A stretch of DNA of 7,010 nucleotides, from the NCBI GenBank assembly GCA_007117945.1, contig SKTN01000058.1:1-7010 (forward strand). Direction: 5' to 3'. A program made the translations under genes and the position numbers. Origin of the DNA: Nitriliruptoraceae bacterium. GTDB taxonomy: Bacteria; Actinomycetota; Nitriliruptoria; Nitriliruptorales; Nitriliruptoraceae. This document shows positions 1 through 5,337 of the stretch, piece after piece. The number at the start of each line of letters is the position of its first letter. Within the stretch, counting starts at the first letter, position 1. The notes below the pieces were generated by a model. That model was not told the DNA's origin, made no database searches, and saw only the letters and a program-made list of their open reading frames with translations.

Positions 1-1
1 A

Positions 2-38
2 GCAGTGGAGGCGTTCGAGAGATCCTGCAGTCCACTGC
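2..38. repeat. 8-bp inverted repeat downstream of the tRNA gene
   Basis: GCAGTGGA (2-9) and TCCACTGC (31-38) are perfect inverted copies separated by 21 nt. They lie just downstream of the minus-strand tRNA gene, so in its transcript they could form a terminal stem. No T-tract can be judged because the window ends at position 1. The remainder of 1-63 contains no gene I can support. This may be a factor-independent termination or processing structure, or chance in GC-rich DNA. Confidence 0.25.
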
Positions 39-63
39 GCGTTGAGCCCGGGAAGGTGCTACG

Positions 64-147
64 TGCGCGAGGGGGGACTTGAACCCCCATGTCCGTTAGG
101 ACACACGGCCCTCAACCGTGCGCGTCTGCCAATTCCGCCACTCGCGC
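64..147 (-). tRNA. tRNA-Leu (anticodon GAG)
   Basis: Read on the minus strand, this 84-nt gene folds as a class II (long variable arm) leucine tRNA. The acceptor stem is GCGCGAG (147-141) with CTCGCGC (71-65), followed by discriminator A at 64. The anticodon stem is CACGG/CCGTG around the loop TTGAGGG, which places anticodon GAG at 113-111 to read CUC codons. The variable arm is TGTCC-TAAC-GGACA, and the T arm is GGGGG-TTCAAGT-CCCCC. The D arm contains the expected AATTGGCAGA stretch. CCA is not encoded: the bases after the discriminator read CGT, so the end must be added by nucleotidyltransferase. All major helices pair perfectly, so the gene looks functional. It lies 90 nt downstream of the binding-protein gene on the same strand. 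Confidence 0.96.
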
Positions 148-150
148 GTG

Positions 151-171
151 GCTGCGGGGCATGCCCGCAGC
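151..171 (-). other. Hairpin between the binding-protein gene and the tRNA
   Basis: GCTGCGGG (151-158) and CCCGCAGC (164-171) form a perfect 8-bp stem with a 5-nt loop, ending 3 nt before the tRNA 5' end. A smaller stem, GCCGT/ACGGC (200-204 and 209-213) with a 4-nt loop, sits about 24 nt after the binding-protein stop. Neither is followed by a T-run on the minus strand, so they are not canonical intrinsic terminators. They could stabilise the mRNA 3' end, assist termination, or mark a tRNA-processing boundary. The 90-nt gap holds nothing else I can recognise. Confidence 0.3.
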
Positions 172-237
172 GGCGGGGAGCGTAGCGGCTCGCGCGCGGG
201 CCGTGCGAACGGCTGCCGGAGGCGATCGGACACGCCA

Positions 238-2163
238 TCAGCCGCCGTCAGCGGCCGGGTCGAGCCACGCATCCGCCAGCGACAGGCGGCCCAGCGTCGT
301 GTAGGTCAGGTCCCGCACCTCGGGACGGATCACCGCGTCGTTGCGGTACCACAGCACGGGCACGGCGGGGACCTGCTCGAGGATCAGCCGCTCAGCCCTG
401 CGCGACGCACGACGCCGCTCTGCCGGGTCATCCTCCGCCCGGGCGCGGTCGAGCAGTTCGTCCACGTCCTCGTCATCGAACCGGGTGAGGTTATCAAGAC
501 CCACCTGGGAGGAGTGGAACAGCGGGTAGAGGTAGGCGACGGCCGATGGCTCGGCCACGTCCCAGCCGTGACGGAACACGGGCAGTTCACCGCTGCGTAC
601 ACCGCGGAGGAAGGCGCCCAACTCCTGACCCTGGAACTCCACCTCGAGGTCGAGGGTCTCGGCGATGTCCGCAGCCATCCGCTCCGCGATCGCACCGTGC
701 AGGGTGCCGCGGTTGTAGGAGAGTGTGACCACCCCGATCACCTCGCTGGCGGTGGGCAGGACCACTTCGGCGTCATCGTCCGGTGCCGGTGCTTCCTCGT
801 CGGCCCCCTCCCCCATGTCCCGGTCACCGTCCGACGGCGCGTCGCCGTCACCGTCGCCGCCCGATCCGGCGTCACCGGATGCTGTCGCCTCGCCATCGTC
901 ACCGGCGTCACCGACGAGGTCGGCGACCACCTCATCCAGCAGTTCCCGGGCCGCGTCGGGATCGTGCCTGCACGCCGTACACACCCCCGGCTGCGCCCCG
1001 GGGATGCCCGGAGGTACCAGGGCGGTGGCCGGCACCCGGGCACCCTCGGCGATCTCCTCGGCCAAGGCCGTGCGGTCGATGGACAACGAGATGGCACGAC
1101 GCAGCCGCGGATCGTCGAAGGGCGCCCGTGTGGTGTCGAACCCGTAGAGGTAGATCGGGGAACGCACGCCATGGAGCACACCCGGCCCCGTGTAGCCGTC
1201 GGAGGAGCGACCGAAGAGCTCGATGGCCTCCTCACGGCGCTGGGGGGTGAGCTGCGCGAGGTGCAGCTGGCCATCGAGGAGGTCCTGCCACTGCGCATCG
1301 TCGTCGGTCGAGACGTCGTAGAGCGTGAACAGCACCTCGTCGAGCCAGGCCGGATCGTGGTGCTCTTCGGCCCGCACCAGCCGGAGGAAGGCACCCGGCT
1401 CGCGGGGCCCGGCCATCGCGAAGGGCCCGTTGCCGATGGGTTGCTGGGCGTAGACGTCGGGGTCCTCCGCCGCGTCGGGCGGCAGGGGTACCAGGCTCGG
1501 GTCGGCGAGGGTGGACAGGAAGCGCGGCCGGGGCTCGCGCAGCTCGATCGTGAGGGTGTCCTCGTCCTCGACCACGACCCCGGCGAGGCCACCACCCTCA
1601 GCCTGGGACTCCTCGATACCCACCACGTCCTCGAGGAGGTACGCCAGGAAGGAGGGTGGCTGCGCCGTGGCGTCGGCGATGTGGTCGAAGGTCCGCTTGA
1701 AGTCGGCGGCGGTGACGGGGCTGCCGTCGTGGAAGGTGGCGTCGCGCAGGTGGAAGGTGAAGCGTTGGCTGTCCTCGTCGACCTCCCAGCTGCGCGCTGC
1801 GGCCGGCAGCACCTCCCCCTGGTCATCGATGCGCACCAGGGGGTCGAAGAGGGCGTCGATGAGCAGTTCGCCCTCATCATCGACGACGAACCGTGGATCG
1901 ATCGAGACCGGATCCACCAGCAGGCCGACCCGCAGGGTTCCGCCGCGGACGGGTCCCTCCACCGGTCCCGCATCCGGGTCGGTGTCCTCATCGCCAGGAT
2001 CAGCGGATCGTCCGTTCTCCTGGTCACCGTCACCGGTGCAGCCGAGCAGCAGCGCGCCGGCGAGCAGGCACGCGCCAAGGGGGCCGAGCCGGGTACCGAC
2101 GGTCCCGTGCTGGTGGGCAGCGGTGCGATGGCGCCCCCGCCGTCGCAGCACCGTCCCGCGCAT
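238..2163 (-). CDS. ABC-transporter solute-binding lipoprotein, SBP_bac_5 (Opp/Dpp) family, with internal acidic linker
   Basis: This 641-residue exported lipoprotein would capture peptides or other small solutes outside the membrane and deliver them to an ABC permease. The basic N-region is long; a hydrophobic stretch (about 29-41) leads into the lipobox LLLG|C with lipid-accepting Cys42, then an acidic tether (about 43-72). The mature domain begins GGTLRVG (74-80). Family-typical segments follow: FTFHLRDATFHDGSPVTAADF (135-155), PIGNGPF (242-248), LRRAISLSIDR (354-364) and a C-terminal PAVPVLW segment (599-605). The frame stays open upstream to 2397, but those codons overlap secG out of phase. 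ATG 2163 is chosen because it lies 2 nt after the secG stop and gives a proper lipoprotein signal. No good Shine-Dalgarno precedes it, so translation probably depends on secG. Residues about 417-467 are a Gly/Asp/Glu-rich insert. Cys395 and Cys398 form a CTAC pair. Substrate cannot be inferred and no permease genes are adjacent. Confidence 0.9.
   Translation of the reverse strand: MRGTVLRRRGRHRTAAHQHGTVGTRLGPLGACLLAGALLLGCTGDGDQENGRSADPGDEDTDPDAGPVEGPVRGGTLRVGLLVDPVSIDPRFVVDDEGELLIDALFDPLVRIDDQGEVLPAAARSWEVDEDSQRFTFHLRDATFHDGSPVTAADFKRTFDHIADATAQPPSFLAYLLEDVVGIEESQAEGGGLAGVVVEDEDTLTIELREPRPRFLSTLADPSLVPLPPDAAEDPDVYAQQPIGNGPFAMAGPREPGAFLRLVRAEEHHDPAWLDEVLFTLYDVSTDDDAQWQDLLDGQLHLAQLTPQRREEAIELFGRSSDGYTGPGVLHGVRSPIYLYGFDTTRAPFDDPRLRRAISLSIDRTALAEEIAEGARVPATALVPPGIPGAQPGVCTACRHDPDAARELLDEVVADLVGDAGDDGEATASGDAGSGGDGDGDAPSDGDRDMGEGADEEAPAPDDDAEVVLPTASEVIGVVTLSYNRGTLHGAIAERMAADIAETLDLEVEFQGQELGAFLRGVRSGELPVFRHGWDVAEPSAVAYLYPLFHSSQVGLDNLTRFDDEDVDELLDRARAEDDPAERRRASRRAERLILEQVPAVPVLWYRNDAVIRPEVRDLTYTTLGRLSLADAWLDPAADGG
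763..915 (-). repeat. Low-complexity Gly/Asp/Glu-coding tract inside the binding protein
   Basis: Codons about 417-467 of the binding protein at 238-2163 encode an almost uninterrupted run of Gly, Asp, Glu, Ala and Ser, with only three Pro, one Thr, one Arg and one Met besides. The GGC/GAC-type codons make the DNA repetitive and prone to slippage. The flanks are ordinary SBP_bac_5 sequence: DPDAARELLDEV before and VVTLSYNRG after. The tract therefore looks like a disordered linker inserted in a surface loop of the C-terminal lobe, not a domain boundary. Confidence 0.7.
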
Positions 2164-2165
2164 CG

Positions 2166-2390
2166 TCAGAGGTAGAGGACGAGGAGGATGTTGGTGGTGA
2201 CGAAGGCCAGGCCGGCGATGATCGTGATGCGGTCGAGGTTGCGCTCGACGACAGCCGAGCCCTGGAGCCCGCCCCCGCCCCCGCCACCGAACATGTCGGA
2301 GAGGCCGCCGCCCTGGCCCCGGTGCAACAGGACGAGACCGATCAGCCCGAGGCTGAGGAGGAGGTGCAGCACGATGAGGGCGACGAGCAC
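2166..2390 (-). CDS. secG: Preprotein translocase subunit SecG
   Basis: SecG is the small accessory subunit of the SecYEG protein-conducting channel in the cytoplasmic membrane; it supports SecA-driven export. The 74-residue length fits the family. There are two membrane segments (about 3-22 and 53-72). Between them lies the diagnostic cytoplasmic loop with HRGQGGGLSDMFGG (23-36), a run of seven glycines (35-41) and SAVVERNLDRIT (45-56), matching the conserved G-x-V-V-E-(K/R)-N-L-D-R motif. The start is GTG at 2390; the minus strand has GGAG followed by TGAACC, a 6-nt spacing. The stop is 2 nt before the lipoprotein start, indicating co-transcription and probable translational coupling. In many actinobacteria secG follows tpiA; here the gene upstream is an M56 peptidase. 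The glycine run is encoded by a GGC/GGG-rich tract that could be length-variable. Confidence 0.96.
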   Translation of the reverse strand: MLVALIVLHLLLSLGLIGLVLLHRGQGGGLSDMFGGGGGGGLQGSAVVERNLDRITIIAGLAFVTTNILLVLYL

Positions 2391-2504
2391 GGTTCACTCC
2401 GGTTGGTGGGCAGGACGGCCGTTGACGGGCGGGTGGTCGGATGACGGCGCGGTGCGCAGGGGCCCCGAACGGTACCAGCCGAGGTCCTCCGCCTCACCGC
2501 GGTG
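2391..2504 (-). other. Intergenic gap upstream of secG
   Basis: This 114-nt gap separates the M56 stop from the secG GTG. It contains the secG ribosome-binding site (GGAG at 2400-2397) and a perfect 10-bp palindrome, CACCGCGGTG (2495-2504), directly after the M56 stop. I could not find a convincing -35/-10 pair or a terminator with a T-run. It therefore remains open whether secG has its own promoter or is read through from the repressor/peptidase unit. Confidence 0.4.
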
Positions 2505-3866
2505 TCAGCCGTTCTGGTTGGCCAGCCAGAAGACCCGGAAGCCGTCAGGGGTCTCGAAGTTGCCGAGCGGGGTGGCCTCCCACCGCGCCAGGGCCGCGTC
2601 GTCGAAGGTGATCACCGGTGGCCGCAGCCCGAGTGACGGCGAGGTGGCCGGCACCGGGCAGCCGACCTGCTCGTCGGCGCAGGCGTGGAGCGCCGCGCGA
2701 CGGTTGTCCTGACTGTGCTCAGGGACCCGGCCGTGGTACTGCACCGCGGGTACCGCCACCTCGAAGTTCGTGCGCCGGTAGACGTCGAAGGCGCGCGACT
2801 CCCCCACCTCGCTGGCGGTCCCGGCGGCCGGTGGCGTCGCCGACCACACGAGCGCGACGGCCTCGCGCTCGCGCTCCGCTCCGGCGAGGGCGTGGGGGAT
2901 CACCAGCGCCCCCGCGACCGCGGTGACCGCCACCAGGGCGACGATGACGGTCTCCGAGCTGCGCCGGGCGCGCGTGGGTGCCGGTGCCTCTGCGACCAGG
3001 ATGCGGACCCGGTCGACCACGCCACCCGAGGGCGCCAGCGCGGCGCAGGGTGCGGGTCCGGACGGGGCCTCGTCGAGGACCTTCAACAGCCCGCTGGCCA
3101 GCGCCCCGGGTCGACCCGTGAGCTCGACGGCCACCTGGTCGGCGGCCAGCTCCCGCTCGCGGTGCAGCTGCCGTACCGCCCACCCACCGCCGGGGACGAA
3201 GAACATCAGGTCGCGCACGACCCCGAGCGCCGAGGCCACCGGGGTATCACGCCGCCGGACGTGGGCGAGCTCGTGGGCGAGGACCGCCTCGAGTTCCTCG
3301 TCGTCCAGGGACGCGAGCAGACTGCGTCCCACCACGAGGATGGGCGCCCGGGAACCGACCACGTACGCGCCGCCCCGACAGCTGTCGACCAGGCCGATGC
3401 GGGGCGCGGGCACCTCCAGACCGGCGGCCACGGAGCGGGCCAGCCGGTCGAGATGGCGTGGCACGACCTCGGTGGCCGCCACGGCCTGGAGCGCCGCGTG
3501 CCGCACACGCCGCACCGCGGCCGCGCGACGCAGCAGGCGCGCCGCGGCGATAAGGGCCCACACCCCGGCGACCACCGGTACCGCCATCGGCACGAACTGC
3601 AGGTAGCCGTCGCGTACGGGGATCGTCAGGGCCTGGGCCTCGCTGGACGGCAGCATCAGCGTCGGCAGGCGCATCTGGGTGCCGGACAGCAGGACCACGG
3701 TGACCAGTGCGATCAAGGGTGCGATGGCCGCGAGTACCCGGGCGCGTGGTGTCCTCAGGCCCGCCCGCAGCAGGAGGTGGGCGGTCACGACCGCCACCAG
3801 GGTCGCCACCACCGCTCGAACCGCGACGGACTCGAGCGGGATGGAGAGCAGGACACCGAGGTCCAC
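2505..3866 (-). CDS. M56-family (BlaR1/MecR1-like) membrane zinc metallopeptidase
   Basis: This is a 453-residue integral-membrane protease of the family that, in BlaR1/MecR1, relays an envelope signal by triggering loss of a BlaI-type repressor. Three N-terminal membrane segments (about 13-35, 42-61, 91-111) precede the catalytic region. That region has the zinc-binding and catalytic motif HELAH (198-202) and a downstream ERELAAD (237-243), whose Glu239 is the expected third zinc ligand. A fourth membrane segment follows at about 312-334. The last 120 residues, likely extracytoplasmic, contain Cys396 and Cys403 and no penicillin-binding/class-D beta-lactamase motifs (no SxxK domain of the usual 250 residues). 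The signal is therefore probably not a beta-lactam sensed in the BlaR1 manner. The start is GTG 3866, 5 nt after the repressor stop; AGGAG lies about 11 nt upstream, which suggests translational coupling. Family assignment is firm; the physiological signal is unknown. Confidence 0.9.
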   Translation of the reverse strand: MDLGVLLSIPLESVAVRAVVATLVAVVTAHLLLRAGLRTPRARVLAAIAPLIALVTVVLLSGTQMRLPTLMLPSSEAQALTIPVRDGYLQFVPMAVPVVAGVWALIAAARLLRRAAAVRRVRHAALQAVAATEVVPRHLDRLARSVAAGLEVPAPRIGLVDSCRGGAYVVGSRAPILVVGRSLLASLDDEELEAVLAHELAHVRRRDTPVASALGVVRDLMFFVPGGGWAVRQLHRERELAADQVAVELTGRPGALASGLLKVLDEAPSGPAPCAALAPSGGVVDRVRILVAEAPAPTRARRSSETVIVALVAVTAVAGALVIPHALAGAEREREAVALVWSATPPAAGTASEVGESRAFDVYRRTNFEVAVPAVQYHGRVPEHSQDNRRAALHACADEQVGCPVPATSPSLGLRPPVITFDDAALARWEATPLGNFETPDGFRVFWLANQNG

Positions 3867-3871
3867 GGGGG

Positions 3872-4273
3872 TCAGCGCTCCTGGTCGCGCCGCCGGGCAG
3901 CAGCCGCACGCAGATCCGCGAGGCTGTCGTCGTCCGCCTGTTCCACCACGTCAGCGAGGTAGGCCGCGGCCGGTTCCGGGAAGCGGTCCAGCAACCACCC
4001 CATCACGCCCTCCACGGTGGAGCGGGCGTAGTGCTCCCGACTCACCGCGGGCCGGTAGCGGTGGGCCAGTCCCTCCGTGTCACGGAGCAGCAGGCCCTTG
4101 GAGGCCAGGCGGGTCATGGTTGTCATGACGGTGGTGTAAGCGATCGAACGGCTGGTGGCCAGCAGGTTGTGGACGTCACGGACCGTGGACTCGCCGAGCT
4201 GCCACACCGCCTCCATGACGTCCTGCTCCAGCGGTCCGAGCAGCGTCTCGATCGGATCGTTCCGACGTGCCAC
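3872..4273 (-). CDS. BlaI/MecI-family winged-helix transcriptional repressor
   Basis: This 133-residue cytoplasmic DNA-binding protein would repress target promoters as a dimer until its partner protease is activated. The N-terminal winged-helix domain spans about 8-77. Helix LGPLEQDVMEAVWQLG (12-27), STVRDVHNLL (29-38) and the recognition helix IAYTTVMTTMTRLASKGLL (44-62) match the family's (S/A)-Y-T-T-V-x-T-x-x-x-R-L-x-x-K-G-x-L signature. The wing includes RDTEGLAHRYRP (64-75). The remaining C-terminal helices (about 83-128) correspond to the dimerisation and protease-sensitive region. The frame is open upstream to 5056, far beyond family length. GTG 4273 is chosen because GAGGAG (4286-4281) precedes it by 7 nt and the protein then has standard BlaI size. 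The M56 gene follows 5 nt downstream, the typical repressor-protease pairing. I see no evidence of which genes it controls; autoregulation is usual in the family. Confidence 0.93.
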   Translation of the reverse strand: MARRNDPIETLLGPLEQDVMEAVWQLGESTVRDVHNLLATSRSIAYTTVMTTMTRLASKGLLLRDTEGLAHRYRPAVSREHYARSTVEGVMGWLLDRFPEPAAAYLADVVEQADDDSLADLRAAAARRRDQER

Positions 4274-4435
4274 GGTCGGTCTCCTCGCCCTCTCCCACGC
4301 AGGCTCCCCCCGCGCGGTCGTGCGCATCATGCTAGCTGGTGAGCACCTCCGGGGACAGGAACGTGGGGTGACGTGTCGGTAGCCTCGGACCGCACGTGGT
4401 CCGCGCGGGCCCGGGCCCGGTCCGAGGGGGGTGAC
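4274..4435. promoter_or_regulatory. Divergent promoter region between repressor operon and plus-strand membrane protein
   Basis: These 162 nt separate divergently transcribed genes and must hold promoters in both directions. On the minus strand TAGCAT (4334-4329) fits the TAnnnT form of an actinobacterial -10, but no clear -35 is visible. It overlaps two small palindromes, GCATCATGC (4324-4332) and GCTAGC (4331-4336), in a position suitable for operator sites. On the plus strand TAGCCT (4380-4385) is a weak -10 candidate. The repressor Shine-Dalgarno lies at 4281-4286. No copy of the 19-bp palindrome found at 5121-5139 occurs here. Confidence 0.4.
4383..4427 (+). repeat. Nested inverted repeats ending in the ribosome-binding site
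   Basis: CCTCGGACCG (4383-4392) and CGGTCCGAGG (4418-4427) are perfect 10-bp inverted copies. A third copy of the inner part, GGTCCG (4398-4403), can pair instead with CGGACC (4386-4391) to form a 6-bp stem with a 6-nt loop. A 14-bp perfect palindrome, CGGGCCCGGGCCCG, occupies 4406-4419. The right arm covers the 5' part of the GAGGGGGG ribosome-binding site (4424-4431). The repeat could act as DNA (operator) or RNA (alternative stems exposing or hiding the site). Confidence 0.5.
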
Positions 4436-5020
4436 ATGGTCGGTGAGCGTCACGACGGCCCGCGGGGCGTGGGCGTGCACGGTGACGCCGATCACCTCGT
4501 GCTGTACCCGAGCTGGCTCGGCCTGCTGTCCAGCGGTCTGGTTCCCCCGGCCCTGCTCCTGCTCGGCTGGAGCGCACTGGCGATCGGTGGCTCCACCGTC
4601 GTGGCGTGGTCCCTGATCGTCATCGCGGCGGTCACTGGCCTGTGGGCGGGCGGCCAGTTCCCCCGGCACGTGATCGTCGGCCCCGAAGGCATCGTGCGCC
4701 GTTGCCTGCTGCGTACCCACCACCTCGGCTACGACGAGGTGGCGGCCATCCAACGTGCCCCCGCACCCCGCATGGCAGCCGCCCGCGCCCTGCGCAGCCA
4801 GGACCCCGCCGAACGCCGGCAGGTGCGCAGCGGCCTGGTGGCCGCCGGGACCGGGCGGCGGCGGTGGATGCTCACCGACCAACCCGAGAGCCGCGAGGAG
4901 TACGACCGGCTCGCCGCGCTGCTGGTGGCGGGCGGTGGCACACACCTGCAGGCCACACGGCCCCAGGCGGGCTCGACGCCCACCAGCCTGTACCGCCGAC
5001 GAGCCCCCGTGCTGCGGTGA
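4436..5020 (+). CDS. Small membrane protein, probable bacterial PH-like domain
   Basis: I cannot name this 194-residue protein to gene level. It has a short polar N-terminus, then LVLYPSW (21-27) leading into two close hydrophobic segments (about 27-50 and 53-73). A soluble part follows, starting PRHVIVGPEGIVRRCLLRTHHLGYDEVAAI (split about 76-90 and 91-105). The pattern of two membrane spans, then a beta-strand reading 'G-I-V-R-R' and an (L/W)-x-x-(D/E)-(I/V) element, resembles actinobacterial proteins with a bacterial PH-type domain. The C-terminal half is Arg-rich (RRWMLTDQPESREEYDRLAALL, 122-143) and ends in a disordered basic tail. ATG 4436 is preferred because GAGGGGGG lies 4 nt upstream. 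A GTG at 4373 in the same frame would add 21 Arg/Ser-rich residues upstream of the membrane part and is less likely. It is divergent from the repressor operon; no functional link can be shown. Confidence 0.7.
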   Translation: MVGERHDGPRGVGVHGDADHLVLYPSWLGLLSSGLVPPALLLLGWSALAIGGSTVVAWSLIVIAAVTGLWAGGQFPRHVIVGPEGIVRRCLLRTHHLGYDEVAAIQRAPAPRMAAARALRSQDPAERRQVRSGLVAAGTGRRRWMLTDQPESREEYDRLAALLVAGGGTHLQATRPQAGSTPTSLYRRRAPVLR

Positions 5021-5093
5021 GTGGCGCACGTCACCCGCCCGCGGACGATCCCTCACGGTGTCCGGTCTCCGCGCACCGGCCGTAGCACCGACG

Positions 5094-5121
5094 TTCGGAC
5101 ACGGCCGTTTGCTGGTAGCGT
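5094..5121 (+). promoter_or_regulatory. Candidate promoter for the second binding protein
   Basis: TTCGGA (5094-5099) and TAGCGT (5116-5121) are separated by 16 nt and loosely fit TTGACA and TAnnnT. Transcription from it would start near 5128, inside the 19-bp palindrome, which is a usual position for a repressor operator. An alternative -35-like TTGCTG at 5109-5114 lacks a convincing -10. This is a pattern match only. Confidence 0.35.
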
Positions 5122-5139
5122 CCTACGACAGTCGTAGGA
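5121..5139. promoter_or_regulatory. Perfect 19-bp palindrome, likely operator
   Basis: TCCTACGAC (5121-5129), a central A (5130) and GTCGTAGGA (5131-5139) form two perfect 9-bp half-sites. Such length and symmetry are unlikely by chance and typical of a dimeric regulator's binding site. It abuts the candidate -10 element. The TAC...GTA symmetry is broadly like operators of BlaI/MecI/CopY-type repressors, whose core is often TACA/TGTA, and a BlaI-family repressor is encoded about 850 bp away. Assignment to that repressor is inference. As RNA it could also form a stem, but the 1-nt centre makes a DNA site more natural. Confidence 0.65.
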
Positions 5140-5181
5140 GCGCACAACGGTACGCCGTCGGTGCACTCCCACGGCCTGCGG

Positions 5182-5300
5182 GTTCGCTCGCGAACGACGC
5201 GTGGATGGGACCTCCATCCACGTTTCCGGATCTAGGGGAACCTCGCGGTCACCACCCGGTGACCGGGCGGACGGGTACCGACCCACCGCAGCGGGGCTGC
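5182..5300 (+). other. Series of hairpins in the 5' leader
   Basis: Four stems can be drawn. Stem 1 is GTTCG/CGAAC (5182-5186, 5191-5195; 4-nt loop). Stem 2 is CGTGGATGG/CCATCCACG (5200-5208, 5214-5222; loop GACCT; 9 perfect pairs). Stem 3 is CGGTCACC/GGTGACCG (5246-5253, 5258-5265; loop ACCC). Stem 4 is GCAGC/GCTGC (5288-5292, 5296-5300; 3-nt loop). Stem 2 is followed by only CGTTTCC, so it is a poor intrinsic terminator. The set suggests a folded mRNA leader of roughly 200 nt. It may be a regulatory RNA or an mRNA-stabilising leader; no known class was recognised. Confidence 0.45.
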
Positions 5301-5319
5301 CTCGAGCTCACGACACAGT

Positions 5320-5332
5320 GACTCAAGGAGTC
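5320..5332 (+). promoter_or_regulatory. Shine-Dalgarno within a small hairpin
   Basis: GACTC (5320-5324) and GAGTC (5328-5332) can pair around an AAG triloop. The ribosome-binding AAGGAG (5325-5330) lies in the loop and the right arm. The AAGGAG is strong and 7 nt from ATG 5338, so it fixes the start. Whether the 5-bp stem restrains translation is uncertain. Confidence 0.45.
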
Positions 5333-5337
5333 GATAC

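Larger units (their letters stand above)
5021..5337 (+). promoter_or_regulatory. Long non-coding upstream region and structured leader of the second binding protein
   Basis: These 317 nt contain no ORF that I accept. In order they hold: an inverted repeat GTGTCCG (5058-5064)/CGGACAC (5096-5102) with an inner CCGGT/ACCGG pair, which may end transcription of the upstream gene but lacks a T-run; a possible promoter; a 19-bp palindrome; and four hairpins between 5182 and 5300. At the end is the Shine-Dalgarno AAGGAG (5325-5330), 7 nt before ATG 5338. I could not match the leader to a riboswitch class that I know. Confidence 0.55.

Noticed and set aside
64..147. Integration site of a mobile element at the tRNA
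   Set aside because: No repeated copy of the tRNA 3' end, integrase or transposase is visible in the window.
118..2175. 685-codon open frame on the plus strand
   Set aside because: It runs antisense to the binding-protein gene and through the tRNA. It is rich in Arg/Gly/His/Pro without any domain, as expected for the opposite strand of a GC-rich gene.
2164..2397. N-terminal extension of the binding protein to an upstream ATG at 2397
   Set aside because: These codons overlap secG out of frame and give an Arg/Pro-rich stretch. The lipoprotein signal begins at ATG 2163.
2685..3962. 425-codon plus-strand open frame opposite the M56 gene
   Set aside because: It is low-complexity His/Gly/Arg composition opposite a gene with a clear zinc-protease motif and membrane segments, so it is a shadow frame.
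4274..5056. Long N-terminal extension of the BlaI-family repressor
   Set aside because: The extension is antisense to the plus-strand membrane protein, exceeds family length threefold, and a good ribosome-binding site precedes GTG 4273.
5200..5222. Intrinsic terminator
   Set aside because: The 9-bp stem is perfect, but only a short CGTTTCC follows instead of a T-run, so it is kept as a leader hairpin.
4755..5321. 188-codon plus-strand frame crossing the end of the membrane protein and the leader
   Set aside because: It starts inside another gene in a different frame, is Arg/Pro-rich, and overlaps the palindrome and hairpins.
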